Shown: in pieces, positions 1 to 10,400 of the stretch
How positions within the stretch are numbered: the first letter of the stretch is position 1
Layout of the letters: every line of letters begins with the position of its first letter
Assembly: GCA_027596945.1 (NCBI GenBank)
Contig: JADGJH010000388.1
Location: 1-19,703 of the forward strand
Direction: 5' to 3'
Length of the DNA: 19,703 nt
From: Physocladia obscura
Lineage: Eukaryota > Chytridiomycota > Chytridiomycetes > Chytridiales > Chytriomycetaceae
Program-made: the position numbers and the translations under genes
The notes under the pieces: model-generated
Told to the model about the DNA's origin: nothing
What the model saw: only the letters and a program-made list of their open reading frames with translations
Databases searched by the model: none

Positions 1-1058
1 TTGCAGAACGATGTGATGAATATACGAAATTGGAGGAAGAAGCAGCAGATATTGTGTCATCAAACAGACCGCCGCAAGACTGGCCGAGTGGCGGTCAAAT
101 TGTCATCAAAAATTTGGAAATGAAATACAGTTCCGATTCACCAGTAGTGCTACACGGAATAAGTGCAGAGATTGGAGCTTGCGAAAAGGTTGGTATAGTT
201 GGTAGAACTGGAGCCGGAAAAAGTACTCTGACACTTGCTTTTTTTCGAATCGTGGAGCCTAGTGGCGGAAGTATTATTATTGATGGAGTGGATATTAATA
301 AGATTGGTTTGGATGACTTGAGGTCAAGTTTGACCATTATTCCGCAAGATCCTGTACTTTTTGCTGTGAGTTTATTTTTTGTTTATTTATTTTATTTTAT
401 TTGTTTTACCAACTTTTTTTTTTTCAACAGGGAACTGTTCGTTCCAACATCGACCCATTTGGAGCCTTTCCTGAGGATTCTTTGCAGAGCGCTCTTCTTC
501 GTTCCCACTTGGTATCCAGTCAAAAAGTTCCGAAGGCCAGTTCACAGGTTACTTCCATCTCATCCGTCTCGACAATCGTGGTTGAAGAAGATTTTTCAAG
601 TGAAATAGTTACGGACTTTGCAATTACGCTCGATAGTCCGATATCAGAAGGTGGCTCCAATCTTTCGGCAGGCCAGCGTCAGTTATTGTGCCTTTCGCGT
701 GCATTGGCTAAAGGGAGTAAGGTGATTGTGTTGGATGAGGCGACTGCCAGTGTTGATAATGAAACGGATGCCCGGATTCAAACTACAATTCGAAGTGAAT
801 TTAGCGAAAGTACTGTTTTGACGATTGCCCATCGATTGAAAACTATTGTTGATTGTGAGTTTAATTTTTATTTTTACTTCATCGTCTTATTTTGTTGTAG
901 ATGATCGTGTTATCGTCTTGGATCAAGGTAATATCGTTGAAAATGGTAGACCAATTGATTTGATTGAACATTCAAGTACGAATGTGTTTCGGAAAATGTG
1001 TGAAGAGAGTGGAGAATTTGAAGAACTTTTGGCTATTGCTCGTGCTACTGCAAAGTAA
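1..1058 (+). CDS. ABCC (MRP-type) ABC transporter, 3' end with second nucleotide-binding domain
   Basis: This is the C-terminal part of an ATP-driven membrane exporter of the ABCC/MRP family; the 5' part lies outside the window. Visible exons are 1-365, 431-854 and 901-1058 (TAA). Introns are 366-430 (GTGAGT...CAG) and 855-900 (GTGAGT...TAG). The first exon starts in frame at base 3 with the MRP linker ending in [11 protein letters not shown], then the RPPxDWP motif. It continues with Walker [10 protein letters not shown] and a PQDPVLF Q-loop. Exon 2 starts [11 protein letters not shown] and carries the signature NLSAGQRQ, Walker B VIVLDEAT and the H-loop IAHRL. Exon 3 holds the D-x-VIVLDQG strand and the end of the protein. 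All NBD2 catalytic motifs are intact, so nothing suggests a pseudogene. A second, complete ABCC gene lies on the other strand at 7480-11955. The substrate cannot be read from the sequence. Confidence 0.93.
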
Positions 1059-1774
1059 TCGGTAAATTTTAGATGCTGAAAGATATCTTATGTTTTTGTT
1101 GAAGAAATTATTGCTGGGGTGGATATTATAAATGTTTCCGCTCTTAAGAATCTGAATTGGATTACACTACTTTCTTTTTTCGAAAAGAATATTTTGCAAA
1201 ATGAACTTGATTATCGTAGCAGAAATAAACATATCAATTGCATCCTGGAATTTTGCCTAATTAGACTGCAGTTGTTAAGCAGTTGCGAATTTCAGCAACT
1301 GTGAAGTTTAATTTACAATCTGTTTCGTTCAGGAATTGCAGGCTTTTTTTTTTTTGTACTGGCAGAATCTTCTATTGTGTATTTGCCCGCCATAAACGCC
1401 GAACAAGGACGGATACAGCCTCTTGAATTAACCCACTTGTTTATATCCTGCTTCTTCACAATTCAAAATAAAGCCAGTAACCCCTATTTGCACCCTCCGT
1501 GGCTGGCATATTTTTTGTTTGTTTCAAAGTAATTTGTTTTTTTATATGGATATGGGTGGGTTATTTTTTAAAAACCTTCGAATAAATGTTTCTTTCGCGA
1601 AAGTTTTATTGTTATTTCGGAGTGGTACAACTCTTGTAAAGGCCAATAGTTTTTGAATTGTTATTTCAACTTGGATTGCACCCCTGAACTATATTGCTTT
1701 CCTCGCAATTTTTTTTTTTTCATGCTGTTTTTTATTTTTTATTTTTTAATTACTCGTACGTTGTGCTCTCCGTC
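1059..1774. other. Intergenic, between ABCC 3' end and PEX7 relic
   Basis: This AT-rich stretch has T-runs near 1345 and 1711. An AATAAA hexamer at 1467-1472 could serve polyadenylation of the upstream ABCC gene, but it is about 400 nt from the stop. A plus-strand frame of roughly 55 codons ending near 1531 looks mildly coding-like but matches no family I recognise. I see no supported gene here. Confidence 0.5.
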
Positions 1775-2907
1775 TTATATCGAAAACACATGTACCGTCT
1801 CATCCCAATCCCATGCACAAGTCGCAACCTGTTCCAGCATAAATATATTAAAATCAAGCCCGACAAACTGAGTGTGCATTTCATGCATATACACAAGACG
1901 ACTGTATCCTCGCGTAGTGTCCCACACGCGCATCGTTATGTTTATATAAAAGAGAATCTCAGTAAAATTGGGCTTCCCAGGGATTTCGATGGCACTAACC
2001 CATTAGAGATGCTTAGCACCATGATCACTCTCCAAAACGCTGCAATCGAAAATGGTAAAAAATTTAATAGGTGTGATGAAAAAACCGACGGCGACGGAGA
2101 TATTCTACTGACCTGCAGTCACTAGACTATTTGGATCATACTTATTCCAATCCAGTGCCAATATTTCGTTTTCGTAAGCTTGAAATGTTTCATTGATCTC
2201 CGACCACTAATATCCCATAATTTTACAGTCATATCGCCAAACATCGATGCAAATACTTCTGCGAGATGCAGTGACCATGCGGTCTTACGATGCTCTTTCC
2301 ATGTTGCTAAAGATTTACTTGATTCAGGAGACCACTATCATCAGCTTAATAGTGTGGTCCCACGAGCCAGAAAAAAAAAACGAGATCCCAGTTGACAGAA
2401 AACACTTCGCGTGTGTACAAGTTGTGAATAGGAAATTACTATGCCGTTGCATTCATGAATAATTGATTGATTGATTCATTGAAGAATGATATTGAATAGT
2501 AATGCGAATACCGGCAGAGTTAGATCAAAGAGTTTGATTGAGCCGTCCCCGCTGCCTACAACAATCTTGTTTTCGTGCAGTTCGCTTGTCCTGCGTGTCA
2601 AAACTGTATGATATTATAATATTTAATATGATCAACGTAATATCGATATTGATTAATTATATGTATTGTTTGATTGATTGGACTCGTCGTTAGGAAGGAC
2701 TCACAAGCAGTCAACGGCAAACGTCAGGAGCTTTCAAGGTCAGAGCCCACAGCCGTCCGTTGCCGGCAATTCCAAAATTTGCGACAAGGCGTGTCTCGAA
2801 GAACGGCGAGCATTCAACCTTGTGTTGCTGGCAAGTGCAAAGCGCAGTAAGCTGCCTTAACATTCTGCAACAATTGATCTTACCGCATATCCCTGGAAGT
2901 CAACCAT
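1775..2907 (-). pseudogene. PEX7: Decayed PEX7 (peroxisomal PTS2 receptor, WD-repeat) gene
   Basis: PEX7 is a cytosolic WD40 protein that binds PTS2 signals and delivers cargo to peroxisomes. Fragments of it occur in order on this strand. The N-terminus begins at ATG 2905-2907 (MVDFQGYA), is joined across a 65-nt intron (2819-2883) to VECSPFFETRLV, then NFGIAGNGRLWAL. After a second intron ending at 2604 come FDTQD and SELHENKIVVGSGDGSIKLF. Further on are TREVFSVNWDL, SGSWDHTIKL, VFASMFGDMTVKLWDIS, ENEILALDWNKYDPNSLVTAG, MRVWDTTRG, HTQFVGLDFN and VATCAWDWDETVHVFSI ending at TAA 1775-1777. The frame breaks repeatedly: residues are missing between FDTQD and SELHE, there is a shift at the A10/T10 run (2372-2381) and another before the ENEIL segment, and in-frame stops lie before the sixth repeat. 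WDWD looks like a 6-nt duplication. Neighbouring genes keep perfect frames, which argues against sequencing error. Confidence 0.82.
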
Positions 2908-3402
2908 ATGGAACACTGCCGTTGCGCTTATCAGCGAAGGCCGCCTGCGTTGCGATACTGACATGGCAGACTTACTTGTTGAAAGATTGTATTCCATTCT
3001 GAGTATCATTTTTAATATTGACAGGGTCCACTTTATTACAAAAAGCTGGGCGGCCAAAATCGGAAATGACTCAGGGTTCGTCCGTTACGGAAAGCAATCA
3101 CCCAAGTGCCTCCCCTTCCGCTATCTAAAAATCTTATCAGAAATCTATAAAAATTAATGGAGATTTGCACTGCCGAATATTACATTTTAATCACTGAAAA
3201 AGCAAACCTGCATTCACCCATACAAGAAAGAGTTTTTCTGCCTCTGTACTTTATATCGCAATCCTACTTGCTACCTTCATTTAAATTACCCATGGCACGT
3301 CTATCAGTGTGATTGGTTGTTTCCATTGTTCTTTTCTTAACTTCATTCTCTTCTGCAAATTCGGAACAATAGGAATCCGAAACCGCAAAAGCAATTGTTG
3401 TC
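2908..3402. other. Intergenic, between PEX7 relic and PHACTR
   Basis: This region separates the divergent PEX7 relic and the PHACTR gene, and should contain the PHACTR promoter and 5'UTR. I see no conserved coding segment, RNA gene or clear promoter motif in it. Confidence 0.4.
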
Positions 3403-4498
3403 ATGAATAGTCACGAATCGTCCAATGAAAGCATTTCGTCCAACGGCTCAAGCGGAGGACGCTTCTCCAAAATGGTTACTGGTTAGTTTTTCATGTTTGG
3501 TTGCGCGTATTATCAATTTTTTCTTCCCACTCCTCTCTGACCCATTGAATACTTCAGAAATCGGCAAGAAATTATCCCGCCGTCAAGAAAAAGATACCCT
3601 TGTCGATAAGAATATATTAAAAGGTGATAAACCCATAACTCATCATTGTTATTTGCCATGCCTGTATATTGCTTTTTTTTAAATTTTGTATATTATTTAA
3701 CTAGAAGTAACTGTGTCTCCGTCAATCGTCCAAAATAAAATCGCCTTCGAAAAAGAACGCCAACAAGATGCCCTCAACCGAAAACTTGAAATGCGACCAT
3801 CGAAAGTTGATTTGAAGCTTCGAAATATTCTAAAACGTAAATATCGCAAATAATTTCGTTGTTACGGATGTTTATATTTAATTTAATCATAACCTTCGTT
3901 GTTTTCGATACAATTTCTAATCTATAATTTTTCTTAACAAAAATTTTAGAGGGTGATTCAAACGACAGTCTGTACAAATCTGGAGAAATCCTTGATTTCG
4001 ACGCAAAAGCTGCCAAGCTCAAGTCGTGTCTGAAAAAGCGACCGTCACGAGCTGACATTGAAGGAATGAATCTGATACATAGTAAGCGAAAAAAATTTAA
4101 TTTTTAATTTTTTCGAAATTTGAACTCATTAGTTTGGTTTTTCCTACCTTATCTTTTTTTTCTAGACAGCACTTTATCTCCAACCATTGTCGAAAAACAA
4201 CGGCGCCTCTCCCGCTCCATGATCGAAGACTCTCTCGAAGCAAAACTACGCCTGCGTCCTGATATTGACGAACTGGCTGCCAAAAATATTGTCTTCTGCG
4301 AAACCGTCGAAGTCCTCGCAACGTTTAGAAAAAGCGAGTACAACAGACGACCTGACGGAGACGTGACGTTTAAGCACCTGACGCCGCAGTTGAAGGTTGC
4401 AATTCGGAATGAATTGAACACGTACAAGAAGACAGAAATGGATGTTCATGAAGATGGTTAGTTTTTTTGTTTACATCTTTTTTAAAGATTGTTTTTCG

Positions 4499-4532
<34 letters not shown>

Positions 4533-4567
4533 TGACAGCTTCACAGAACACCTGCTTTCATTATTGA
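3403..4567 (+). CDS. PHACTR: PHACTR-like phosphatase and actin regulator (RPEL repeats, PP1-binding tail)
   Basis: PHACTR proteins bind G-actin through RPEL repeats and protein phosphatase 1 through a C-terminal segment. Exons are 3403-3481, 3558-3623, 3705-3836, 3950-4081, 4166-4456 and 4539-4567 (TGA), totalling 729 nt and 242 aa. Four RPEL-type units are visible. A degenerate one at residues 30-48 has RQEKDTL in place of RPxxxEL. The others are RPSKVDL (79-85), RPSRADI (123-129) and RPDIDEL (167-173). An RVxF-like PP1 site, KNIVF (176-180), follows directly. The tail has the family pattern LTPQLKVAIRNELNTYKKTE, then MDVHED and a short last exon ending CFHY. The start is the first ATG of the frame, followed by a Ser/Asn-rich N-terminus. 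The protein is much shorter than animal PHACTRs (usually over 500 aa). Introns are 76-113 nt. The 3' end converges on PIGQ with 241 bp between stops. Confidence 0.9.
4502..4530. repeat. (AAT)n microsatellite in the last PHACTR intron
   Basis: About nine AAT units sit just upstream of the acceptor at 4537-4538, where a pyrimidine tract would normally be. Confidence 0.9.
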
Positions 4568-4808
4568 TTTTATTTTTGGGTCGAAATTTCTTCAGCATCT
4601 GATTTTCGCTTTTCTTTGTTCTTTTTATTTATGTGCTACATTTGTTTCATCTTTCTCGCGATTAAAACCCCCATTTTTACTCCTGCTCCTGTGTTCCACA
4701 CAGACAGGTTTTTGTTATTATTTGTTTCTTTCTTTGTGTGAGACTTTTATCAGCCATAATAGATTAAAAGTTCTGTCAGGTGTTAACAAATATTTCCACC
4801 GAGATTTT

Positions 4809-7428
4809 TTATTGTTTTTCCTTTGCTCGCCGCAACTGTAAGAATATTGGGAAATCATCGAAATTGCGATCAGGAAGAGTCGGATACTTTAAAAATAAAA
4901 AAGTTTGGATGTGGTTAATAAATATGAGCCTACTCAATTAATTTGTGTAATTTTACCTGCAATCGAGGAACGCGTTCAATATTCCGTCCCAAAAAGAAAG
5001 ACCGTGTCGTTGCAGCAGTGATATAATCTTTAAAAAGCCTGATAAAGTTACAAATTCAAGTAGTATTAGCATCACATAAAACATGTACGCAAAAGCACCT
5101 CTCTGTTATATAAATAAACTGGTAAAATATAATATTTGTGCCAATTGGAATATTCTGTGTAAAATAAAAAGTTATTTTTTTTTTTTTGAAGTTTTCAAAG
5201 AACAGTTGACACCTCCATAACAAGATAGCTCGTGGAAAGTTTGTCATCATTTTTTTTCTTTTCAGCACAATTTATAAGTCGAAAACTGATTCCGGCTGGA
5301 AGCCTGCTCGGATCTTTGAATCGCAGCAAAATTGCAAATAGCGGAAAATGGTTCAAAAAGGCAAGAAGAATCTCGCAACAGCCTTGAATTCCAATTACCC
5401 CAACTCGTGTCTGGAAAAATATAAAACAAAAAAAAAAAATTGGGAAAAAAAAACAAAACAAAAAAACATGTACTTACAAAAGAAAAGAGGAGGTAGTATA
5501 CAGCGACTGTTGGAAAAAGAAATACAAGGAGGGTAAATAAAATCGCGCCGACAAGTAGCTGGTCCAGATCAAATTCAGAATTATCGACACGGTTTCTTAA
5601 AACATTCTTTTTTTTCCCTTGAATAAATGGCAGATCAATAAATACGAAAAAAAAGATTGATCTACTAACCTCTGAATATCGTCAACAAAGATAAAATAGC
5701 ATCAACCTGCCAACAATAAATCCTGCTCGCTATAATGTAAAACATGTGCAAATGTAATGTGAACACCGTCACAAGGTCAGATAGGAGCGACAAGACAAAG
5801 CTTGCTCCGAACGTGCCCAACCATCCAATAATCCATAAAATCGTTGGCAAATTTGTACGCATCGGCGGGATAATTGCATCTTTCCAAAGCGTCAGGAACC
5901 ATGAAAACAGTTGCGCGAGGAATGAGTTCAGCTCGGCGTTTAGTTTTAGGCCGACTGGTGGCGGCCAGCCTGTTAGCCAGTCAATCACGACCGCTATGCC
6001 TTTAATCGTCAAATACTGTAAATTTTTTTTTGGTTTTTTATTAAAAAATATATATATTATGATATATATATCAATAATACATTAGCTGCTTCAAGAAACT
6101 GCGACGCCAAAATATCCGCATTCAGCATTATAAATGACCCCAAAGCTCTACCAACAATCACATCATTCGCAATAAGCCACACGGTATTATAAAACCCAAT
6201 ATACTGCGCCTGTGGCAACGCAGATAGTTTCTGTGCACTTTTACGCCAGGCCATATACTGCCCTGGCCAGAAACAAATCTGCTGCAGACGGAGATTCATT
6301 TGATAGGCGACTGTTGACACGTCTTTTGCGGCGATTTTCACAGCTTCTGCTTTGTTGAATAATTTAATGCGACTGTTTAAAATGTAGAGGCCAAGTTCTG
6401 CAAGAAATTGAATCATAAACCATAGGATCGTTACTGGAAATAGAAGCGGGTTTACTATTATGTGGAGAAATTGAATGCTTTTTGTTTGGATTTCGATGAG
6501 TATTTTCGATTTCTGAGAACCGCGCAGTTTTAATTCGTGTTCGTAGCATTCGTTAATCTAGTTTAGATGCTACGTTCATTAAATTTTTTTATGCATTATT
6601 TTTATAACCTTTTCCAAAATAATTCGCAAGTCTGAATGGTTTCTGTCTCTTTTTTGAACAACTTGTCGATATGCGGCAGATGCAAATAAATGCATCGCCA
6701 AATTTCTATCAATTTTTCGGGATACTGAATCATTGTCGTCTGCAGAAACTTTTGAATATTTCACAGCCTCCATAGAACAATGAAATTCCGTCAATGACCG
6801 CGCAAGCGATAAATCAAGGATTAACGGATCAAGCGACATATATTGCAAAGATTTACTTTTGGGTTGTTTATACATGTACAATTCTATATAATGTTCGACG
6901 TTTGGGGTGCTCGAATTATGGTATACGCTGGTTTTCGACGTCAGAAATTTTGTCACAAAGATAAGTCAAAGCGACGACATGAACGTACTGAAGAGCTGGA
7001 AGACTCGAGTTTGAACTGAACGAAAGGGAAATAAGCAAATCTTGCGGCATACTTTCGGGCAACGACGGCTGTATTAAGGAATAATGTTCTGTGAGAAGCA
7101 GTTGTATAAATGAAAAAAGGCACATTACCACCAGGTTAGTGGCTTGCGTGAACAATCCAACCAACCGAAGCGATATACTATTATTCTGCTTGTTCTGTTT
7201 AAAAGAAAAGACGTTGAATAATCAATTGTTTTGTTGAAAAACCCTGTGAACAATAACCGCATCGGCGTCAAAATTAAAACAAGTTTTCTCCAGCCATGAC
7301 GCTATGACAAATACAGAAGTCCCTTTTGCATTCTTCCACTGCCAACCAAATAGATACCCGCTTCCGTTTGGTTGACGGCGAATTTGCCGTATCAAATGAT
7401 TTGATATGAAAACTTGGATTCTCTGCAT
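4809..7428 (-). CDS. PIGQ: PIG-Q / Gpi1, GPI-GlcNAc transferase subunit
   Basis: PIG-Q is a multi-spanning ER subunit of the complex that adds GlcNAc to phosphatidylinositol, the first step of GPI-anchor synthesis. Exons, in transcription order, are 7243-7428, 6989-7194, 6609-6927, 6081-6557, 5670-6015, 5478-5617, 5213-5410, 5099-5154, 4957-5038 and 4809-4886, totalling 2088 nt and 695 aa. Introns are 48-70 nt. The family core is clear: [13 protein letters not shown] (from about residue 414), then [17 protein letters not shown] and [15 protein letters not shown], followed by [22 protein letters not shown] and VAVYYLLF, then [19 protein letters not shown] and [10 protein letters not shown]. 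The last three exons (from NIPIGTN to YPTLPDRN) are less certain. They fit the conserved C-terminal order and keep frame, but reading through intron 5155-5212 would end the protein at 5195. The start is the first ATG, 51 bp after the ABCC stop on the same strand. Confidence 0.87.
6048..6072. repeat. AT-rich simple repeat in a PIGQ intron
   Basis: Alternating TA/AT dinucleotides lie inside the 65-nt intron 6016-6080. Confidence 0.8.
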
Positions 7429-7479
7429 TCAATTTCCACAACAAAAAAAAAGTCTAGAATAACATCAATGTTTCCGGAT

Positions 7480-10400
7480 TTATTTTTCTACCTTTTCTGC
7501 ATGATGTTTGGTTGCAATTTCTGCAATTACAGCTGCATTTGCCACCCCAGTTGCATTAACCATCTCTTTGAAAATAGAATTTTCTTTTCCCAGCAAAACA
7601 TAAGGCGAGTCGAATTCAGCGACCTTTCCGTTTTCCAGAACGAGAACTTTATCAAACGCTGCAATCGTATTTAATCGATGCGCGACGCTAAGAACTGTTG
7701 CATTGATGAATTGTGTTGCAATCGCGTCTTGAATTAGTTTATCTGACTCTGCATCTACCGATGAGGTCGCTTCGTCCATTATTAATATCTTGGATCTATC
7801 CAACAAAACTTTTGCAAGACACAAAAGTTGACGTTGACCTGCCGAAAGATTCACACCACCCTCTGAAACTTTTGAATCAAGCTTTTCAGTCAGTTGAGCC
7901 ACATATTCATGCATGCCAACACGTCTAAGTGATTCCCACAACTCAGCATCGCTTTTTTGGGACAACTGATCAATATTCGTCCGAATCGTTCCATCGAAAA
8001 GAGTTGGACTCTGTGGAATCATTTGAATGCTTACACGCAATTTTTTGAGCCCAATTGAAGCGATATCTGCAAATGCATTTCGATTAGAAAAGAAAAAAGA
8101 AAAAATTGTTCACCTTGCCCATCAATGAGAATGGCCCCTTTCTTTGCTTCAATAATTCGAAACAAAGCATCCATAAGTGTAGATTTTCCGGACCCAGTTC
8201 TCCCAACAACCCCAATTTTTTCGCCACCTTTTATACGTAAACTGATTCCGTCAATCACTGGGTGATCTGGGCGCGAATCGTATACGAGATCCAAATTTTC
8301 AAATTCAATTAAGCCAGTTGATGGCCAATCCGCAAGCTCAATGTCTTTGGGTAAATCTCTTGGAGCTTCTTTTGGCAGTGAATTGACATAGAAATTAAGA
8401 CGTTCAACGGCAACCATCTGTATTCGAATTTAAATTATGTTAAATAATTATTTTTTTTAAATATTTTTTGCGGTTTCACTCACACTAGCTTCAAAATTTG
8501 CTGCTTGTAGTGATAGTGCATTTGCAAATGGCGAAAAAACTGATATTTGAGATAACGCAATTCCCACAAACACCGTTGGCATGATTTCAGTGACCCCGAG
8601 AAGTGCAACAATTAACGTAATAACCGCACCAAATAAATTAATACGCAATGTCATCCAAAACATTGTATGGTTGAATAAAAGGCCAGCAAGATTTGCTTCA
8701 TCAAGTTTCCCTTTCTCCCGAAGAATGAATTGCGATTGTACACGAAATGCATTGATTGTTGAAACTCCTGTTAGCGTTTCCGAAATATGTGCGGTAAGAG
8801 GTGATTGCATAATAGACATTAATCGTTTGAGTTCACGGAAAGATTTTCTGAAAAACCGAAATAGAATCAAGAGTCCGAGTATGAGGAAAAAACACACAGC
8901 TGGCTCAACGAGATTTAGAAAATATTAATAAATAAAATAAGCTTACGAATGATTTGCCATGATGTGATACAGATTGTAATGATGACTCCAAGACAGTTCG
9001 CTAAGATTGCCAGGAAAGAATTAAAGGTAATTCCTGTGTCTTGATCAAGTGATCTGACGTCATTTGTCATTCTGTTCAACAGTCTTCCAATTGGCTGATT
9101 ATCATAGAAGGACATAGGCGCTTTCGCAAGGCCTCTTAATGCATTGTCGTGAAAATATTTTGCTGCCCGAATGCAAATGTACATCGTGTAGGCGAAATTC
9201 ACAACTGCAACAATAAATGAGAACCACAAAGAAAAAAAGACAACATACAATCGAAAACTGAGAACCCGCAAGCAAAAACAGAATACAAAATTAAATATGC
9301 TGTTGTCGGATTTGAAAATCCCCAATAATTGCTTGACCAAGCAGACAAAGTCAATTGTTGCATAACGTAAAAAGCAACTAAAAAAATCAAACAGACTAGT
9401 TGCATTCCAACACCAATTGCGCCAATCGATTTCACATACGATTTGTACGTGTCCAGCGACACAGATCCCTGCAAATAAACAGTAACGAAAAGAGTGGTAA
9501 GAAGAAAAAGATGAAAAAAGAATGGCGACAAAGGAATAACCGTTTCACGATCTTCAAGATTGGTCTCAGTTGCATCAGATTCTATTTTCGAAATTTCTTC
9601 AATTTTTTTCGAACTGGAATCAGACTTTTCCTCGTCTTCTTTATCATCCAAATGGTAATCTCTCATGATATGAAATAGTTTACCATTCTCATTCACCATC
9701 AACTCAGAAAATGAGCCGCTTTGAACAATCTTGCCTGCATCCATTACAACAACTTGATCCACTTCAGGGAGAAGGTGAAGAAGGTGTGTTGCAATTACAA
9801 TAGTTTTGTCTTTCATCAGTGGACTTTTAATGGCACCGTCAAAAACAGACTTGGAAACATGTGCGTCTAATGCCGACAGTGGGTCATCCAGAATGAAAAC
9901 GTCCGGATTTTTAGCAATTGCTCTAGCTATTCCAAAAATAGTTGTTTTAATGTAAAAATATGAAATAATCACACAAACCAAGCGCAAGCCTTGCTTTCTG
10001 TCCTCCTGATAAATTGATACCCTTTTCTCCGATTGGTGTTTGTAGACCATTGCTAAACGAATTCAAATCTTTTATCAAGGCGCAAGCCTCAACTGCTGTT
10101 TGGATTAGAGGTTTCGCAGTATCATCATACAACGTTATGTTTTCCTCGACGGTTCCAGAAATAATCCACGGTTCTTGCGAACAGTATGCAACATTTTCAA
10201 ATATTGAGGCCTAAGATTTAGTCAGAAAGAAAATAAAATATTATAGAGAACAGGACAAGAAAAATTCAAAAACCTTTCCAGCAGTTTTCCTCATCACACC
10301 AGCAAGTGCAGCAAGGAGAGAGCTCTTTCCTGATCCAGTAGCTCCAACAACAGCAATTAAGGAGCCTTTTTTAATCGGAAGGGAAAGGTTTTCAAGAGTG

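Noticed and set aside
1694..2125. Plus-strand open frame of 143 codons.
   Set aside because: It is the shadow of the PEX7 relic on the other strand, whose conserved blocks explain the sequence better.
3030..3056. Minus-strand CCCAGCTTTTTGTAATAAAGTGG resembles the phage lambda att core and Gateway attB2-type sites.
   Set aside because: Several mismatches fall inside the core, there is no integrase or vector sequence nearby, and such AT-rich words arise easily here. Taken as chance.
5262..5461. Minus-strand frame that reads differently from PIGQ over exon 7.
   Set aside because: Only the other frame carries the PIG-Q blocks [13 protein letters not shown] and [10 protein letters not shown] and joins in phase to both neighbouring exons.
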